Assembly (NCBI RefSeq): GCF_020509005.1
Contig: NC_063020.1
Coordinates: forward strand, 744,001 to 808,000
DNA: 64,000 nt
Direction of reading: 5' to 3'
Source: Fulvia fulva
Lineage: Eukaryota > Ascomycota > Dothideomycetes > Mycosphaerellales > Mycosphaerellaceae
Positions 22,213-33,040 of this stretch are shown one piece after another. The number at the start of each line of letters is the position of its first letter. Position 1 is the first letter of the stretch. The notes beneath the pieces were generated by a model, which saw only the letters and a list, made by a program, of their open reading frames with translations, searched no databases and had not been told where the DNA came from. Position numbers and translations under genes: made by a program.

Positions 22213-22512
22213 GAATCATCATAGCTGTGATTGTGCATATCAGCCTGAGAGTGCAGTATGCATCATATTAACGTATACATCTTGTTTGACTAGCCCGATC
22301 ACAATGTGGGTAATTGTTGTTCCTTGTTCCCTTGGTTCATGTTCGGAAGAAGGTTCCGCAGCTGCGGAGAATTGAACCCAGCCAAGAACCCAGATTCGCG
22401 AAGTCTCGGGCAAGTCACATTCCACGGCACTACTCGGCTCTGTTGTCGCCCTTTCTCGGCCTTTTGTCACAAGCCTATATGTACAATAACGACTGCTGTT
22501 CCTCCCATTCAT

Positions 22513-22613
22513 GGGCGCATGGTTTAGTGGTATAATACCTCTTTAGCATCGCACTAGTGGTGAGAGGGTTTCACAGATAGAGGTGGTCCTGGGTTCGATT
22601 CCCAGTGCGTCCA
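22513..22613 (+). tRNA. tRNA-Ala (AGC) with anticodon-loop intron
   Basis: Acceptor GGGCGCA pairs with TGCGTCC (one G-T wobble), discriminator A at 22613. The D arm is TGGTTTAGTGGTATAATA. Anticodon stem CCTCT/AGAGG flanks loop TTAGCA...T with anticodon AGC (22545-22547). A 29-nt intron (22549-22577) sits at the canonical position 3' of the anticodon. The T arm is CTGGG-TTCGATT-CCCAG. A run of seven T begins about 36 nt downstream (22649) and can terminate Pol III. All stems are intact, so it is probably functional. Confidence 0.9.
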
Positions 22614-23495
22614 GCCAGTTTGGCCGTCTCATAAGTTGACGAGCAACTCTTTTTTTGCTTCCAAGCAAGCCAGCGTCAGCACTACTTTGGGAGACCGTTT
22701 CCGGGCCAACCTTTTCGCTTACTACTATGCTCCGCTCTCCGCCATGCATTTGCGATGGGAGTCGCGTCATGCTCCTTTGCGGGATTATTACTGCAGTATA
22801 GAGCGCGGCGATTTCCTCATGTGCAAAGCATAGAACCGGCAGGCTCTCTGGTCGGGTTTCTACGACACAGCACCTTCGAATCTGGCAGCTTCCAGGAGCT
22901 TAGGTGATCCGCGGATACCCACGACGTCCACCGAACCAAGTTGCGATCAGTCTACATCAGGCATGAGTGGAATCCGGACAGTATCTGCCCTATCATATTC
23001 CTCGTACTGTATAATCTGGAGCAGGTCCGTCACCCAATTGGGACTCCGAGCATAGCTAAAACTCCGAACTATTTGCCATCGCTCACAGATGTTGGATTGC
23101 AACTGATCTCCAGGACATGCCTTCTTGAACATCACTTCATTTGAACCTTGTCTTGATGTTTACTTCTTCAACTGGCACACACGCGCGTCGAAACCAACCA
23201 TCATATATGTCCTCGTCGCATCGAGCACGATAACAGACATGACACCCGCCCCAACAATTGCCATCTGGGCCGACCCGAGTGTGATAACACATCTAAGCAT
23301 TTCGAGCGTCGATGGAACACGCCATTTCGACCGCTTCGAACAGCGCGACTCAACTACCAAAATTCTAGTACCCAACTTCGCTTCACAAGCAGCTTCGCAG
23401 CTCAGTGACTCTGATATTCTGTATCGTGTTAGGACTGGATATGGAGAGATCCCTCAGCCTTACCGTTAGACTCGCGCCAGTAGAAGGGCAAACGA
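22614..23495. other. Intergenic, no supported gene
   Basis: Contains the T7 terminator run of the tRNA-Ala. Nothing else is recognised; open frames are short and overlap on both strands. Confidence 0.45.
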
Positions 23496-23684
23496 TTAAT
23501 AGCAGCACCCATCTCCACCGTCGATAAGCTTCCAGCAAGCACCCTTTTGGACCTGCCCGTTATAGTCGAGGCCACATCTAGAGTCGTCGTTGCTGCACTC
23601 GGCAGAAGAGTAACATTCTCCAGCTGTCGGTTTAAGGAGGGTAACAAGTGCTAGGCCGAGGGAGAGAAGTCTTGCGTGCCACAT
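23496..23684 (-). CDS. Small secreted cysteine-rich protein (effector-like)
   Basis: A 62-residue protein starting at MWHARLLSLGLALVTLLK, a clear signal peptide cleaved around residue 22 (TAG|E). The mature part is about 40 residues with six cysteines (ECYSSAEC, SRCGL, GACW, GCCY), enough for three disulphides. A longer in-frame start at 23810 would bury the signal peptide, so the internal Met is chosen. It sits next to low-quality, repeat-bearing DNA, a common setting for effector genes. Function is unknown; the effector label is inference from size, secretion signal and cysteine content. There may be a further exon. Confidence 0.65.
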   Translation of the reverse strand: MWHARLLSLGLALVTLLKPTAGECYSSAECSNDDSRCGLDYNGQVQKGACWKLIDGGDGCCY

Positions 23685-25944
23685 GTTGTTATTGAAGGTT
23701 GAAAGTGTAAATGTTTGCAGCGGTAAGAGAGTGTTACGTATAGTAGATCTTAGAATCGGGTCATCTCTGCAAGGTCGTAAGGGGATTACTAGTATATAAG
23801 TTATACACACGTTTGTTTACTTGTAATTAGCCCCTGTTCCAAAGACGTAAATAGAAATATTGAACTCTATTACAGAGTAACTTCCCGTGTTGTCTTACGC
23901 CTATTCCAAAGACGTAAATAGCATACTTATACAGTTGAGCTCACAAACACCCAAGGGTAGCGGGAGCCAAGAATTTCGTTTAAAGGTCGAATAATAATCC
24001 TATCAATCGAAAAGGCTCTAGGCTTATAATCTCCGCCCTAACAATGCTGCCCAAAGCTTCCGTACCTCTTCGTCGACTCCTGTCGCGATGTATATAACTA
24101 CTTGTGTATCAAAGTCGAGGATCTATCGCTAGTCCGATAGAAGTTCGGATATGTTATAGAAAGTCAGATTTCAGGTACCCGGAAAGCGGAGCATAACTTT
24201 GTCACGAGGGGTTAGTGTTAGTTGGCTTAGCAAGCTCTCTTAGCAGGCGAAGAGTCAAACTTGCGTTCCGGAGCGTGTTCCTGGGTTCGACAACAATGCA
24301 AACGAGGATGTCTAATCATGCTATGTCGAAATTTGCGGCCCCTGTTATTTTGTTAGGTAGGTCATGTACCTGTTGTGTCACTGCATTTTGTTCCTCGTGC
24401 GTGCTTGACAACTACCTATAGCCGTTGTCGTGCACTGACGGCTTGGCAGCTACAGTACATGTGTGCGACTGTGCCATCGATGAGGCCCGGGGCTGAACGA
24501 GCCGTGGTGACTAGACCGCCGCCACAGAGATTCACTCACTTGTCAAGGTCATCTTTCGTTTTGAGTCATAACATTTTACGACTCTTAAATCGTCTGCTCT
24601 ATAAAACGAGCGTAGTATCCCTCTATCCCCGTAGCCATAGCATGGCTCCAACGTCCACATCTAATTTGTAGGTCGTAACTTGGCTTAGACACAGCATACG
24701 TTGACTTGGCCAGCTCCTTGGCCAACCAGGCACCATTTCTACGTAAATTGTTAGGCCTCTATACTACTAGAGGTATTCAAGATTGCGAAGAACATACAGC
24801 ATTTGGATAACAGTTGGGGGAAGTGCCGCATGAGTATGCATATCATATCGTTAGCCGAGCTCTGGACCTATACTCTACACACGAGAGCTTACTTCAATCT
24901 GCGAACAGCCGGGATAGTACTGTCGTTTGTCGAGAGTAGGTCCACCAAGGACCACATTGACCTAGAAGGCTAAAGCTTAGTATATGTTCTTCCGCGTAAC
25001 GAGGGTAGAGGACGTACAAGAGCAAGGGCCGTGATAAGGCTAGACCAGGTAAACATGGTGGTTGTAGTCGACACGATATAACTTCGAGGTAGTAGATGTA
25101 TAGTTCGCAGTACACTCTGTCTGTAGTACACCGTCGGAAGATGAAGCTAGACTACTACGTCGTTGACGATTATATATACTCTAGCTAGACTTAATGACAG
25201 GCTTGGTGCTGACTAGAAATTGCACAGTCCCTCGACTCCCGAGTATCTTTGAGTACGTATATTCCGGAGTACACGTCAGGCTTGAGTATTTATCGTCTCT
25301 ACGGAGTGTTTGCAAGACTCTAGCTAGGATTGTCTAGGAAAGTCGCATGGCGAGGCTTCTGTAGTAGCGTTTTAGACCAGTTGATGTTGACGCATCTAGG
25401 TTCCTGGTAGCTTTGTTCCTCATCTTTACTATCTCCAAAAGGAGCTATGGGTTCGTCGAGGGTCGCTTGGGGAGATTACGCAGATCGCAGTCCTTGGGTG
25501 CTGCCGATGTTCGTGGACGACATAAGCCGCAGTCCTCGCGATCTAGGAATGTCCAAGAGATGCCAGGAATGCTAGGGCAGTCGGCTGAACGAGATGTTAT
25601 ACCGTGTGGTGACTAGACCATTGGATTCGGCCTCTGTCGCTTCTTTGTGTTCGGAGAACACAATACGAGAGGAAGGTACTGAGCTGGACGATGAGGAAGC
25701 AATACTGGAAGGTTCCGTACACGTGATGTACTCAATGTTCACAGGCGCCTTGAACGCAGGCGGCACAGTATGCTCCGCACTATCAAGGATATAATCGATG
25801 GAGTCCTTTGAAACCCCGTGAACAACACACTTAGAAATAAGCGACATGCTATGCTAGTTTCAAGACGCAGCAAATCCTTACCAGACAGGCCATGGGTGGC
25901 CTTGAACCTGAGCTCATGAGACCCGCGTTGATCCGTACGAAGGG
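23685..25944. other. Gene-poor decayed intergenic DNA
   Basis: Over 2 kb with mild TpA enrichment and many in-frame stops. An 18-nt exact direct repeat (TTCCAAAGACGTAAATAG) occurs at 23837 and 23904. A related block (GGCTGAACGAG ... GTGGTGACTAGACC) appears near 24490 and 25582, suggesting old duplicated DNA. A 91-codon frame on the minus strand (25572-25847) has no recognisable feature and is not called. Confidence 0.5.
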
Positions 25945-26421
25945 CCACAAGTTTCGCCGCACCCCAGCAATCGCCGCACCCCAGCTCGGATTCTCGCGTT
26001 CCGACACATGGTGTTGCTGGCTTGTATCAATTGCCACACACGCTCAAAATACACGATATGTAGCTCAAATTGCTCAGAATAGCATCGCGAATACAGAATT
26101 TGAGAGCCTGTGGGCACTATAGTGGGCTCCATGGTGTGTTGTTGTATGTGGTGAGGTGGTGAGAAAGCAAGAAACGCGTGAATCTCGACACGGGCGCATG
26201 GAGCTTTGGTGGGGCTCTCACCAAAATCCCATGCCGAAGCGTCAACACCAACCTCTCGGCAACACAACGTGTTTTTACGCGATATGAGTATGCAGAATAT
26301 GGAAACAGATAGCTGCAAACACATTGGGAAAAGAATTAAGTTGATATGAGCAGTATTGGTGGTGTTGATGATAAAAAGTCACTGGGGTGCGGCGGTTGCT
26401 GGGGTGCGGCGAAGCTTGTGG
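25945..26421. mobile_element. Fold-back (TIR) element, non-autonomous
   Basis: Two 40-nt arms, 25945-25984 and 26382-26421, are inverted repeats identical at 38 of 40 positions; both differences are C/T. Each arm holds two direct copies of CGCCGCACCCCAG, so the ends carry a sub-repeat as in some DNA transposons. The ~397-nt interior has no coding frame. No target-site duplication is clear, so the outer boundary is uncertain and the superfamily is not assigned. Confidence 0.6.
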
Positions 26422-26522
26422 CGTAATTATCGCTCGGCAGCCCCTACACTTAGCCGCCTGTCGTGGCCCTACGCAAGCTCCGGGACGACGGCGACTTCGT
26501 TTCGGGTGCCTTCGCTCAATCA

Positions 26523-26658
26523 TACCTCTTTAGCATGTCTTGTCTTCGACAACATGGCTATCCAAACTAGAGGTGGTCCGGCGTTCGAGTAAGATATCGT
26601 GAACACGTAGAGCATCTGTCCAACATCTAATTGAATTTCTCAGTTCGCCGTGCGTCCA
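26523..26658 (+). pseudogene. 5'-truncated tRNA-Ala(AGC)-like gene with GT-AG insertion in the T loop
   Basis: Anticodon stem CCTCT/AGAGG, loop TTAGCA...T with anticodon AGC, and a canonical-position intron containing GGCT that can pair with it. Then comes TGGTC, T stem CGGCG and TTCGA, after which a 55-nt insertion (26589-26643) begins GTAAGA, has CTAAT about 14 nt before its end and ends CTCAG. Sequence resumes TT-CGCCG-TGCGTCC-A. Removing the insertion recreates a perfect T arm, CGGCG-TTCGATT-CGCCG, with the same T loop as the intact tRNA-Ala at 22513. The acceptor 5' strand and D arm are not recognisable upstream, so the copy is truncated and probably inactive. Confidence 0.6.
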
Positions 26659-26661
26659 TCG

Positions 26662-28026
26662 AGGTGGTCCGTGTGCTTCTCTATGTTCAAAGATGGAGGG
26701 CGTTCGGGTCTGGCTTTCTTTTTGCTCCTTGAGCGAAACTTTCAGGGAGTTTGATGAATTATTTTACATGCTTCAGAGCGCTGAGCAGTTGCTAAATGTC
26801 AGGGAATCTAGAATGTATTTAACCTCAGTTGCCGAGTGTCGAACCAGCCAAGAGGCTGATGATCACAGCTGTGAAAGAGCTTTTGAAGGCCATTGTATGT
26901 GTCGTGAATGCAAGGATATCCTGAGTGGTAAGAAGAAGGCGTTGGTAACACAGAAGAGATGGGCAAGACGCAAGATCTTATACTGAGACCAGCTGATCGA
27001 CGACTGCCCTTGTCGTCATTGTGTAGCCTCCGCTGGCTCACGAAGGCCCAGTACAATCTCGTCCTTGACGCAGCCTCCGTGTCTCCACTGTTGGTACGGG
27101 GGCCAGGCAAAGATCATTGGACAAGGAAAAGACCAACACAATCAATAGGCTACGGAATGAGAGACTTAGCACGACGAGCTATTTCCCTCGGATCTGCTTC
27201 AGCCACCGGCAGAAGTCCATTCTCTCATTCATGTCTTATGGTAGCAGGCTGAGTCGACATCTGCTCGAGCACCCCCTAGCATGTTCTACGACGGAGGCGT
27301 GTAGTCTGATGGCCATAGCCTGGCAGAGTACACAGTAGCCATCATTGTGCGCGTTTGGACAGACGACATGCACTCGGTCGTGGCCAGCGTAAGCTCCGCG
27401 ACTCGAAGTCGTGACAGTCTGCTGGTCACTCCAGATAGAGTCACGATCTAGCGTCGCTGCTATACCTCAGCCTTCGTGCCGCGTGTGCCGACTTTGCTAT
27501 TCCGAGAAGTGTAGGATAGATCCGATCGTAGGATCAAAATTCGAGACATTCCTCCAGAACGCTCTTGACGGTACATTGTCTGGTTCTTTCTGCGTCATAA
27601 CGGAGCAACGTGTAATGCACATTCGAAGAGCCGACGGGATTGATGGGACCGACGCTGCAAGACTTGACATGAACATGATATGGTGTGCCAAGTCGTGCAT
27701 TATAGAACGCACTAAGTTAGTGTGAGTGTCTTGTTGATCCATCGCGGACCCGCCAAGGGAGCTTATCCAGAGCTCACATCGGGACGATCAGCTGCGTTCT
27801 TATTCATCCTTCGCGCATTTTCGTAGCGTTCAACGCGGCAATTGTGTTCCTCCACTCTGCGAAACGCAACATCAATACAATCCTCACAGCGCTCGGCACA
27901 GCATCAGACGCAGTAGGCAGGATCCAAGGCTGACACACCTTGCTACCCCTTTCGTTGTAACTGGTGCTCGATCATCACACGGCTTGCCTCATCGACGATC
28001 AGATTGCGAGATATAACAAGGTCACA
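26662..28026. other. Intergenic, no supported gene
   Basis: About 1.4 kb. A 97-codon frame at 26693-26986 lacks recognisable features. GTCGTGGCC...GCAAGCTCCG-like sequence occurs near 26461 and 27378, a weak dispersed repeat. Confidence 0.4.
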
Positions 28027-29635
28027 ATGGCACAACGAAAGTCTCGAGGATGTCGTACATGTAGGCGACGGAAGTCTGGCGTAGGTCGGCTCTGCGGTGG
28101 CTGCAAGAGCGCCAGCTAACCCAGCGCTCTCAGTGCGACTCACGTCGCCCTTACAGCTTGCGGTGCGAGGAGCGAGGCTTGACTTGTGAAGGATACTTAC
28201 ATTCTGCCTCGGAGCATTCACAAGCTCCCCGTTCACATGGCAAAGATTACCACGGCACGCGTGGGGGAGTCATGGGTGATGACAGTGTTCAGCTGTTGCC
28301 TCATTCTTTGCAAGCTTCTGCACTCAAAAGCTCCTGTTTCGATGCAGCTTGGTTGACAATTGCAGCCAGCAAATGGAAAGCCTCACGCGTACCAGTGGCT
28401 ATCGAGTGTCGCAGGCTTACATGTTAATGATCATGCTATACATACGGCCTTTGCCGCCGTTGCATTTACTCGTCTGGGACAGGCCAATACCGATTTGGTC
28501 ATGATGAAAGAAGGTCAGGCTGCGTACGCCAGTGCTCTATCTCGGACGCAGGCCCTACTCTCCTCCGCGAGCACAGTCGACGATGAAGCGCTGGGTAGCG
28601 TCATGCTGCTGGCACTCTACGAGGTAGAATCAACGATCGTTTCACTTCCGTCCTTCTGCTGACGTAGCTCTCCAGATATTACGCAGCTCCTCCCGGGATC
28701 GTATACCCGCAATGCTGACTCACATCAAAGGATCCTGTGAATTGTTACGGCTGCGAGGGCCAAAGGCGTACACAAGCCCGACCAGTCGCGCGATGCTCCA
28801 GGACGTGCGTTGGAACATGATGAGTATGGATGAACCCGCAGATACGGAAGCAAAAGTCATTACAACCACTAACCATTGTCCAGCCCTTTGCATGGCTCAG
28901 CGCCGTCGCGATGTTCTCTCGATCCGGGGATGGCTTGCAGTCCCATGGGAAAGTGCTACCAAGTCTACTAGGGACGTATTGTATGACAAAATGTCAGCCA
29001 TCCCAGCGCTTCTCGGGCGTGTAGATAGGCTCATGCTAGTGGAGCCGTCGCAGCGTGCTGATGCGGGCTTTCGAAAGCTCTTGGTTATGCTGGAGTCAGC
29101 ACTTGGAGACTTGGCTGTTTGGCGGCAATCAGCGAACTTGAATGGCACTTCGACAGTGCACATGCTTTCTCGCATAGAATCTAGCAAGCGAAAGAGAACA
29201 CTGGCAGAGTGTGAAGCTGCAGAGCTTGCAGCGCTGTCTTCCGCGTTGCAGCTCATACTTCACCGCGAGCTCCATCACGTCCACCTCAGACTTCGGGAGC
29301 GATCCGACGACTATCATGCGCCTGCCGAAGGGTCGCAACTCGATTCAACAACACCTACAGAAGTTTCGCGATACCTTGCTATGGCAGCATCAGACTCGGA
29401 CGAGATAACTCGTTGCCTAGGCTTTTGTCTCGACTCCAAAGTGGGATATTTAGGTGCTATGCGAGCAATCTTTCCGATCATGGTCGCCAGCTCCTTCCTC
29501 CATTGGCGCGGAGACCCAAAACTCGATCACCTTCGGAAGCTTACGGAGGAGTACCAACAGCGATCTAGATGGCCGATTGTCGGATTAATGGAAGATATAT
29601 CTAGTAGTGGTTACCATGGGGACGTACGATATTGA
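28027..29635 (+). pseudogene. Zn2Cys6 transcription factor, degenerate
   Basis: Exon 1 (28027-28080, MAQRKSRGCRTCRRRKSG) joins through a canonical 53-nt intron (28081-28133, GTAGGT...GCTAAC...CAG) to CDSRRPYSLRCEERGLTCEGY, the Zn2Cys6 binuclear cluster. The fourth cysteine is replaced by Ser (AGC, 28155-28157). The fungal regulator middle region follows in another frame (WLSSVAGLHVNDHAIHTAFA...VMLLALYE). A good intron (28625-28674) then leads to SSRDRIPAMLTHIKGSCELL and on to 29635. No canonical splice donor reconciles the frame change between about 28290 and 28380. Lost ligand plus broken frame suggest decay, though a missed intron is possible. Confidence 0.6.
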
Positions 29636-29638
29636 GTG

Positions 29639-30003
29639 CCTAGCTGGTCAGACCGGTGGACGCTGTAAGACTTTCACGTGAGCCAAGACCTTGGTATGCT
29701 AGCCGCATTGGAGCTAGCGCTGTTCAGTGGCTGGGGAGGGGAAGTGCTTTCGATATTCCTTCCGCCTTCATATCACGACCTCGTCTACATTCAACAGGGA
29801 ACAGCTCGACTAGAATAAAACATGGATCCATGAACGCATACGTGTCTTTCGCGGCTCAGACTGATGGTTGTTACGATGAGTAGCCGCCGTTTGAAAAATA
29901 TTTCCGCACCATTGAGCAGCTCAAGCACTTCCGATTCTGCAACACATCACTCGGTTAACGACGGACTGCTGTCCCGTGTCTTTCTGTCATCACAAGATGT
30001 AAC
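29639..30003. other. Intergenic; promoter side of the next regulator
   Basis: A 365-bp gap between two same-strand regulator genes. No motif is called. Confidence 0.4.
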
Positions 30004-31665
30004 ATGAGGAACGCCACTGCTTGCCTCCAGTGCAGAACCAACAAGAGAAAGTGCGTTGCACCGACCGATCGCACCAAATGCAATCACTGTTTCAAGCGAA
30101 ACACGCAATGCTCTTTCGAGCCTCAACCATCAGTCCGGCACAACGTAGCACACTCTACTCAAGATGGAGCGATACGAGTACCTCATAGCGATCCGGATCC
30201 CTTCGCACGCTATGGAGAGCATGCTGTCATGAGCATGATTCACACATACATCTATTTGATCCACGACAGGCCTCATTCCGTCTTCCACATCCCATCACTA
30301 TGGAGAACGATCACCTCAAGACGTATCCAGCTGCCGCTATTGCTGAGTCTGTGTGCTTTCGGTTCGAGGTTGTCCGCCGAGAGTGCAGTACGGGATCTTG
30401 CGCCGGAGCTCACTCGCTGCGCCAAGCAAGCAGTGCAATCTCAGCTTGAAACTGTGGATCTGGAGACGATACAGGCATGCATACTCATTGCAAACATATG
30501 TGCAGTGGAGCTCGAGCCGTCGCTGGAAACCCTTTACTTTGGCATTGCTACTCGTATGGCGCAGATTCTGGGGCTCCACCGGACATACTCACAGCAAGGC
30601 ACGATACTTCAGGAGACCCAATGCAGAGTCTGGTGGACATTGGTGTTGGCAGATAATTGGTGCTCTGCTGGTCTTGGAGTGCCCCGTCAGCTTGACGGAC
30701 AAGGAGGCGATGTTCCAATGCCAGTGGATGAGTACGTCTTCCAGCTAGCTTCGTCAGATTTGCTGCATCATCCACCACAAGCAGATACCAGGCAACGCTT
30801 GTTGGCTCATATGATACATTTGGTCAGAATTCTTGGACCAGTTCATGAGCTCAATTACAAGCTCGCGCAAGGGGACTTGGCAGAGATTGCCGCAGCTGAG
30901 CCCGTGTATGCTTTGTCAGATCGCTTAGACGAGTGGCATACAAGTTTGCCCTCTTATATGCGACTGGAAGATGCGAATCTCGATCGCTACCGTGCAGAGG
31001 GCCTTGGAGGGCCTTTTGTGGCTTTGCATCTGGGCCATCACCACTACTGCACTCTGTTATACTTTCGATATCTGGATGCGACGAATGGGCCAACGTCGGC
31101 GTCAGAAGCTTATGCCCGACGTTGCAAACTCCATGCAGCTGCTTTCAGCGAGCTTCTTCGCAAGTCCGGGTCCAAAGCGGGCTGCGAAGCTGTCTATGCA
31201 ACTGTCGGGCATATGACGGTTGTCTCCTCCGCAGTGCATCTGCATACCCTTCTCTTGGGCGAAGCTAGCGGAGTGGCCCAAGCACGAGCGGATCTCACGT
31301 CCAACTTCGCAGCCCTTATTGAGCTGAAGAAGTATTGGCCCTGCTTGGAGCATCTGGTGAGTTCGTACTTTATGCAAAACAAATTCCCCCTTCATATTCC
31401 GCAATGTCAGCTGACTTGGTCACAGGTGGGACGTCTTCTCATCTTTCAAAAGTCCTGTCTAGCGACTGGTGGCACCAATACCCATAAAGTGGATAAGTGG
31501 ATGACTCGTTTCTTGATCGAGCATTCACGGCCCGTGGAAGAGCGAGTGGACTTCCCACAGCCTCAGCTTCGGGATCCAGAAGACGTCTCCCCCAAGCCAA
31601 TCGATACGCTATATGCTCGGGAGCATTTCGCCAACCAGGCCTTGGCTTCGCTCTGGCAGGCATAA
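30004..31665 (+). CDS. Zn2Cys6 fungal-specific transcription factor
   Basis: A single-exon 553-residue nuclear regulator. The N-terminal Zn2Cys6 cluster is CLQCRTNKRKC...KCNHCFKRNTQC (residues about 7-37) with all six cysteines. The middle homology region (fungal_trans) spans about residues 80-330 and includes LYFGIATRMAQILGLHR and CRVWWTLVLADNWCSAGLGVPR. It binds CGG-type sites as a dimer in characterised relatives; the target is unknown. It lies beside GH93, GH35-like and sugar-transporter genes, so it could be their local regulator (inference). Convergent with the GH93 gene, 149 bp apart. Confidence 0.9.
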   Translation: MRNATACLQCRTNKRKCVAPTDRTKCNHCFKRNTQCSFEPQPSVRHNVAHSTQDGAIRVPHSDPDPFARYGEHAVMSMIHTYIYLIHDRPHSVFHIPSLWRTITSRRIQLPLLLSLCAFGSRLSAESAVRDLAPELTRCAKQAVQSQLETVDLETIQACILIANICAVELEPSLETLYFGIATRMAQILGLHRTYSQQGTILQETQCRVWWTLVLADNWCSAGLGVPRQLDGQGGDVPMPVDEYVFQLASSDLLHHPPQADTRQRLLAHMIHLVRILGPVHELNYKLAQGDLAEIAAAEPVYALSDRLDEWHTSLPSYMRLEDANLDRYRAEGLGGPFVALHLGHHHYCTLLYFRYLDATNGPTSASEAYARRCKLHAAAFSELLRKSGSKAGCEAVYATVGHMTVVSSAVHLHTLLLGEASGVAQARADLTSNFAALIELKKYWPCLEHLVSSYFMQNKFPLHIPQCQLTWSQVGRLLIFQKSCLATGGTNTHKVDKWMTRFLIEHSRPVEERVDFPQPQLRDPEDVSPKPIDTLYAREHFANQALASLWQA

Positions 31666-31814
31666 ATGCATGCACTCGCTCTGACGACTCGACGACTGAG
31701 AAAAGATACTAAGTCGTGCTGTCGATTTGGCAAAAATACTAGATGTGACTATACTAGTGACTACTTCGACCAGACTGCTTGCTTTTCCTGAGCACCCCGT
31801 TACTAGCACCATGC

Positions 31815-33040
31815 TCAACTCGGATATGACGGGATGTCAACTAAGCCAGTTGCCACAAAATTGTAGCAAGATCCCGAGCAGCCAATGTTCCCTCCATTTG
31901 CAATAAGCAGCTTCTTCTTACCACCGGCAGCACTGTTCTGTGGTGTATCGATGATGCGCAAAGATCTGGAGTACGCAGACCATTGGCCAACGTTGACCGG
32001 CTTCCATCCATTTGGATCTGCGGCATCCGTGTTGACGAAGACCTCCTCCCTAGAATTGCCATTGGCAATGAATACACCGTCGCCGGCTGTACTGGAAGGG
32101 TTTGCTGTCCAGACGACGTACGGGCTGCCGTTGGGATTGAGATTGCCATTGCTAGGAATTATGGGCGCTGGCTGCTCGCTTCCGAAGGTCAGAGGACTAT
32201 CAGAGACCTGATGCTTGTCAGTCACTGTGCAACATGCCTCTTTTGGCAACAACTTACTTTATGATAGACTGGACAACCTCCAGCAATTGGTCCACCACAA
32301 TACTCGAAGGTCATGACATACTTCTTGGATTTCGGACTATACGCAACAGTCGTCATACCGGGTCGATCGCCATAGTTGGGCTGCGCACTCCAGGTCCGCA
32401 GGTCGCTTGTGGTCTTGTGAGATAGCTTCTGGGCATGTTTGGGATCAGTCTGCGTCGAATAGTAGCAGACTAGTTGATTGTTGTAGACCATAAGGAATGG
32501 TTCCCACACTGCTTTATTGTCATTGGTAATCGTCTCAGGACCATCGCCATACACAACATGACTAACGAAGCTCCATGTCGACCCGCTGTCAGTACTGGCA
32601 TATACATCGATGTATGCGTGGCTCAAGTTTCGAGGAGTTGAGGCGCCAGCGATCAAGATTGTGCCCTTGGGATACGCTCCTATTGCTTGCGGGAGCGTAT
32701 AAAAGTTTGGTTGATACCACACACCCCAGCCGTTGACCTGATCCTGAACTCTCGACAATGGTTTGAAGCTGGCACTGCCATCGGTAGACTTGTACACAGG
32801 CCAGTACGCGATGTCGACGTTTGGGTCGTAGTCTTCCCAGGAGAGCAATATCGACTGGTCTGGAAGTTGAAGCGTGCGAGCATACAGAGTCCTCCAGCTT
32901 GTGTAGTTCTCGGCTGGGTAGAAGACCCCATTGTCGTTAAAGTTGCTCCAGGCTGCCGGCGCTCGAGGACGAAGGTCTACTGCCGTTGCTGAGGCAGTGG
33001 ATAGGAGTGCACATGCAAAGACTGCGATGGATTTGATCAT
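31815..33040 (-). CDS. Secreted GH93-like exo-arabinanase (beta-propeller)
   Basis: Two exons (33040-32258 and 32207-31815) with a GTAAGT...CTGAC...CAG intron, giving 391 aa. Signal peptide MIKSIAVFACALLSTASATA. The body is a sialidase-fold beta-propeller with LYARTLQLPDQSILLSWEDY, Asp-box-like STDSGSTWSFVSH, VWEPFLMVYNNQLVCYYS and RPGMTTVAYSPKSKKYVMTFEY. This pattern recalls fungal GH93 exo-alpha-1,5-L-arabinanases; assignment is from memory of the family and should be checked by a profile search. It would act outside the cell on pectin side-chain arabinan. Confidence 0.75.

Noticed and set aside
25572..25847. 91-codon minus-strand frame with a Ser-rich stretch
   Set aside because: No recognisable feature, located in decayed DNA with duplicated fragments; not strong enough to call.
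26192..26220. GGGCGCATGG as a possible 5' half of the truncated tRNA-Ala
   Set aside because: Only ten bases match; the following sequence does not form the D arm and over 300 bp separate it from the anticodon arm, so a continuous gene is not supported.
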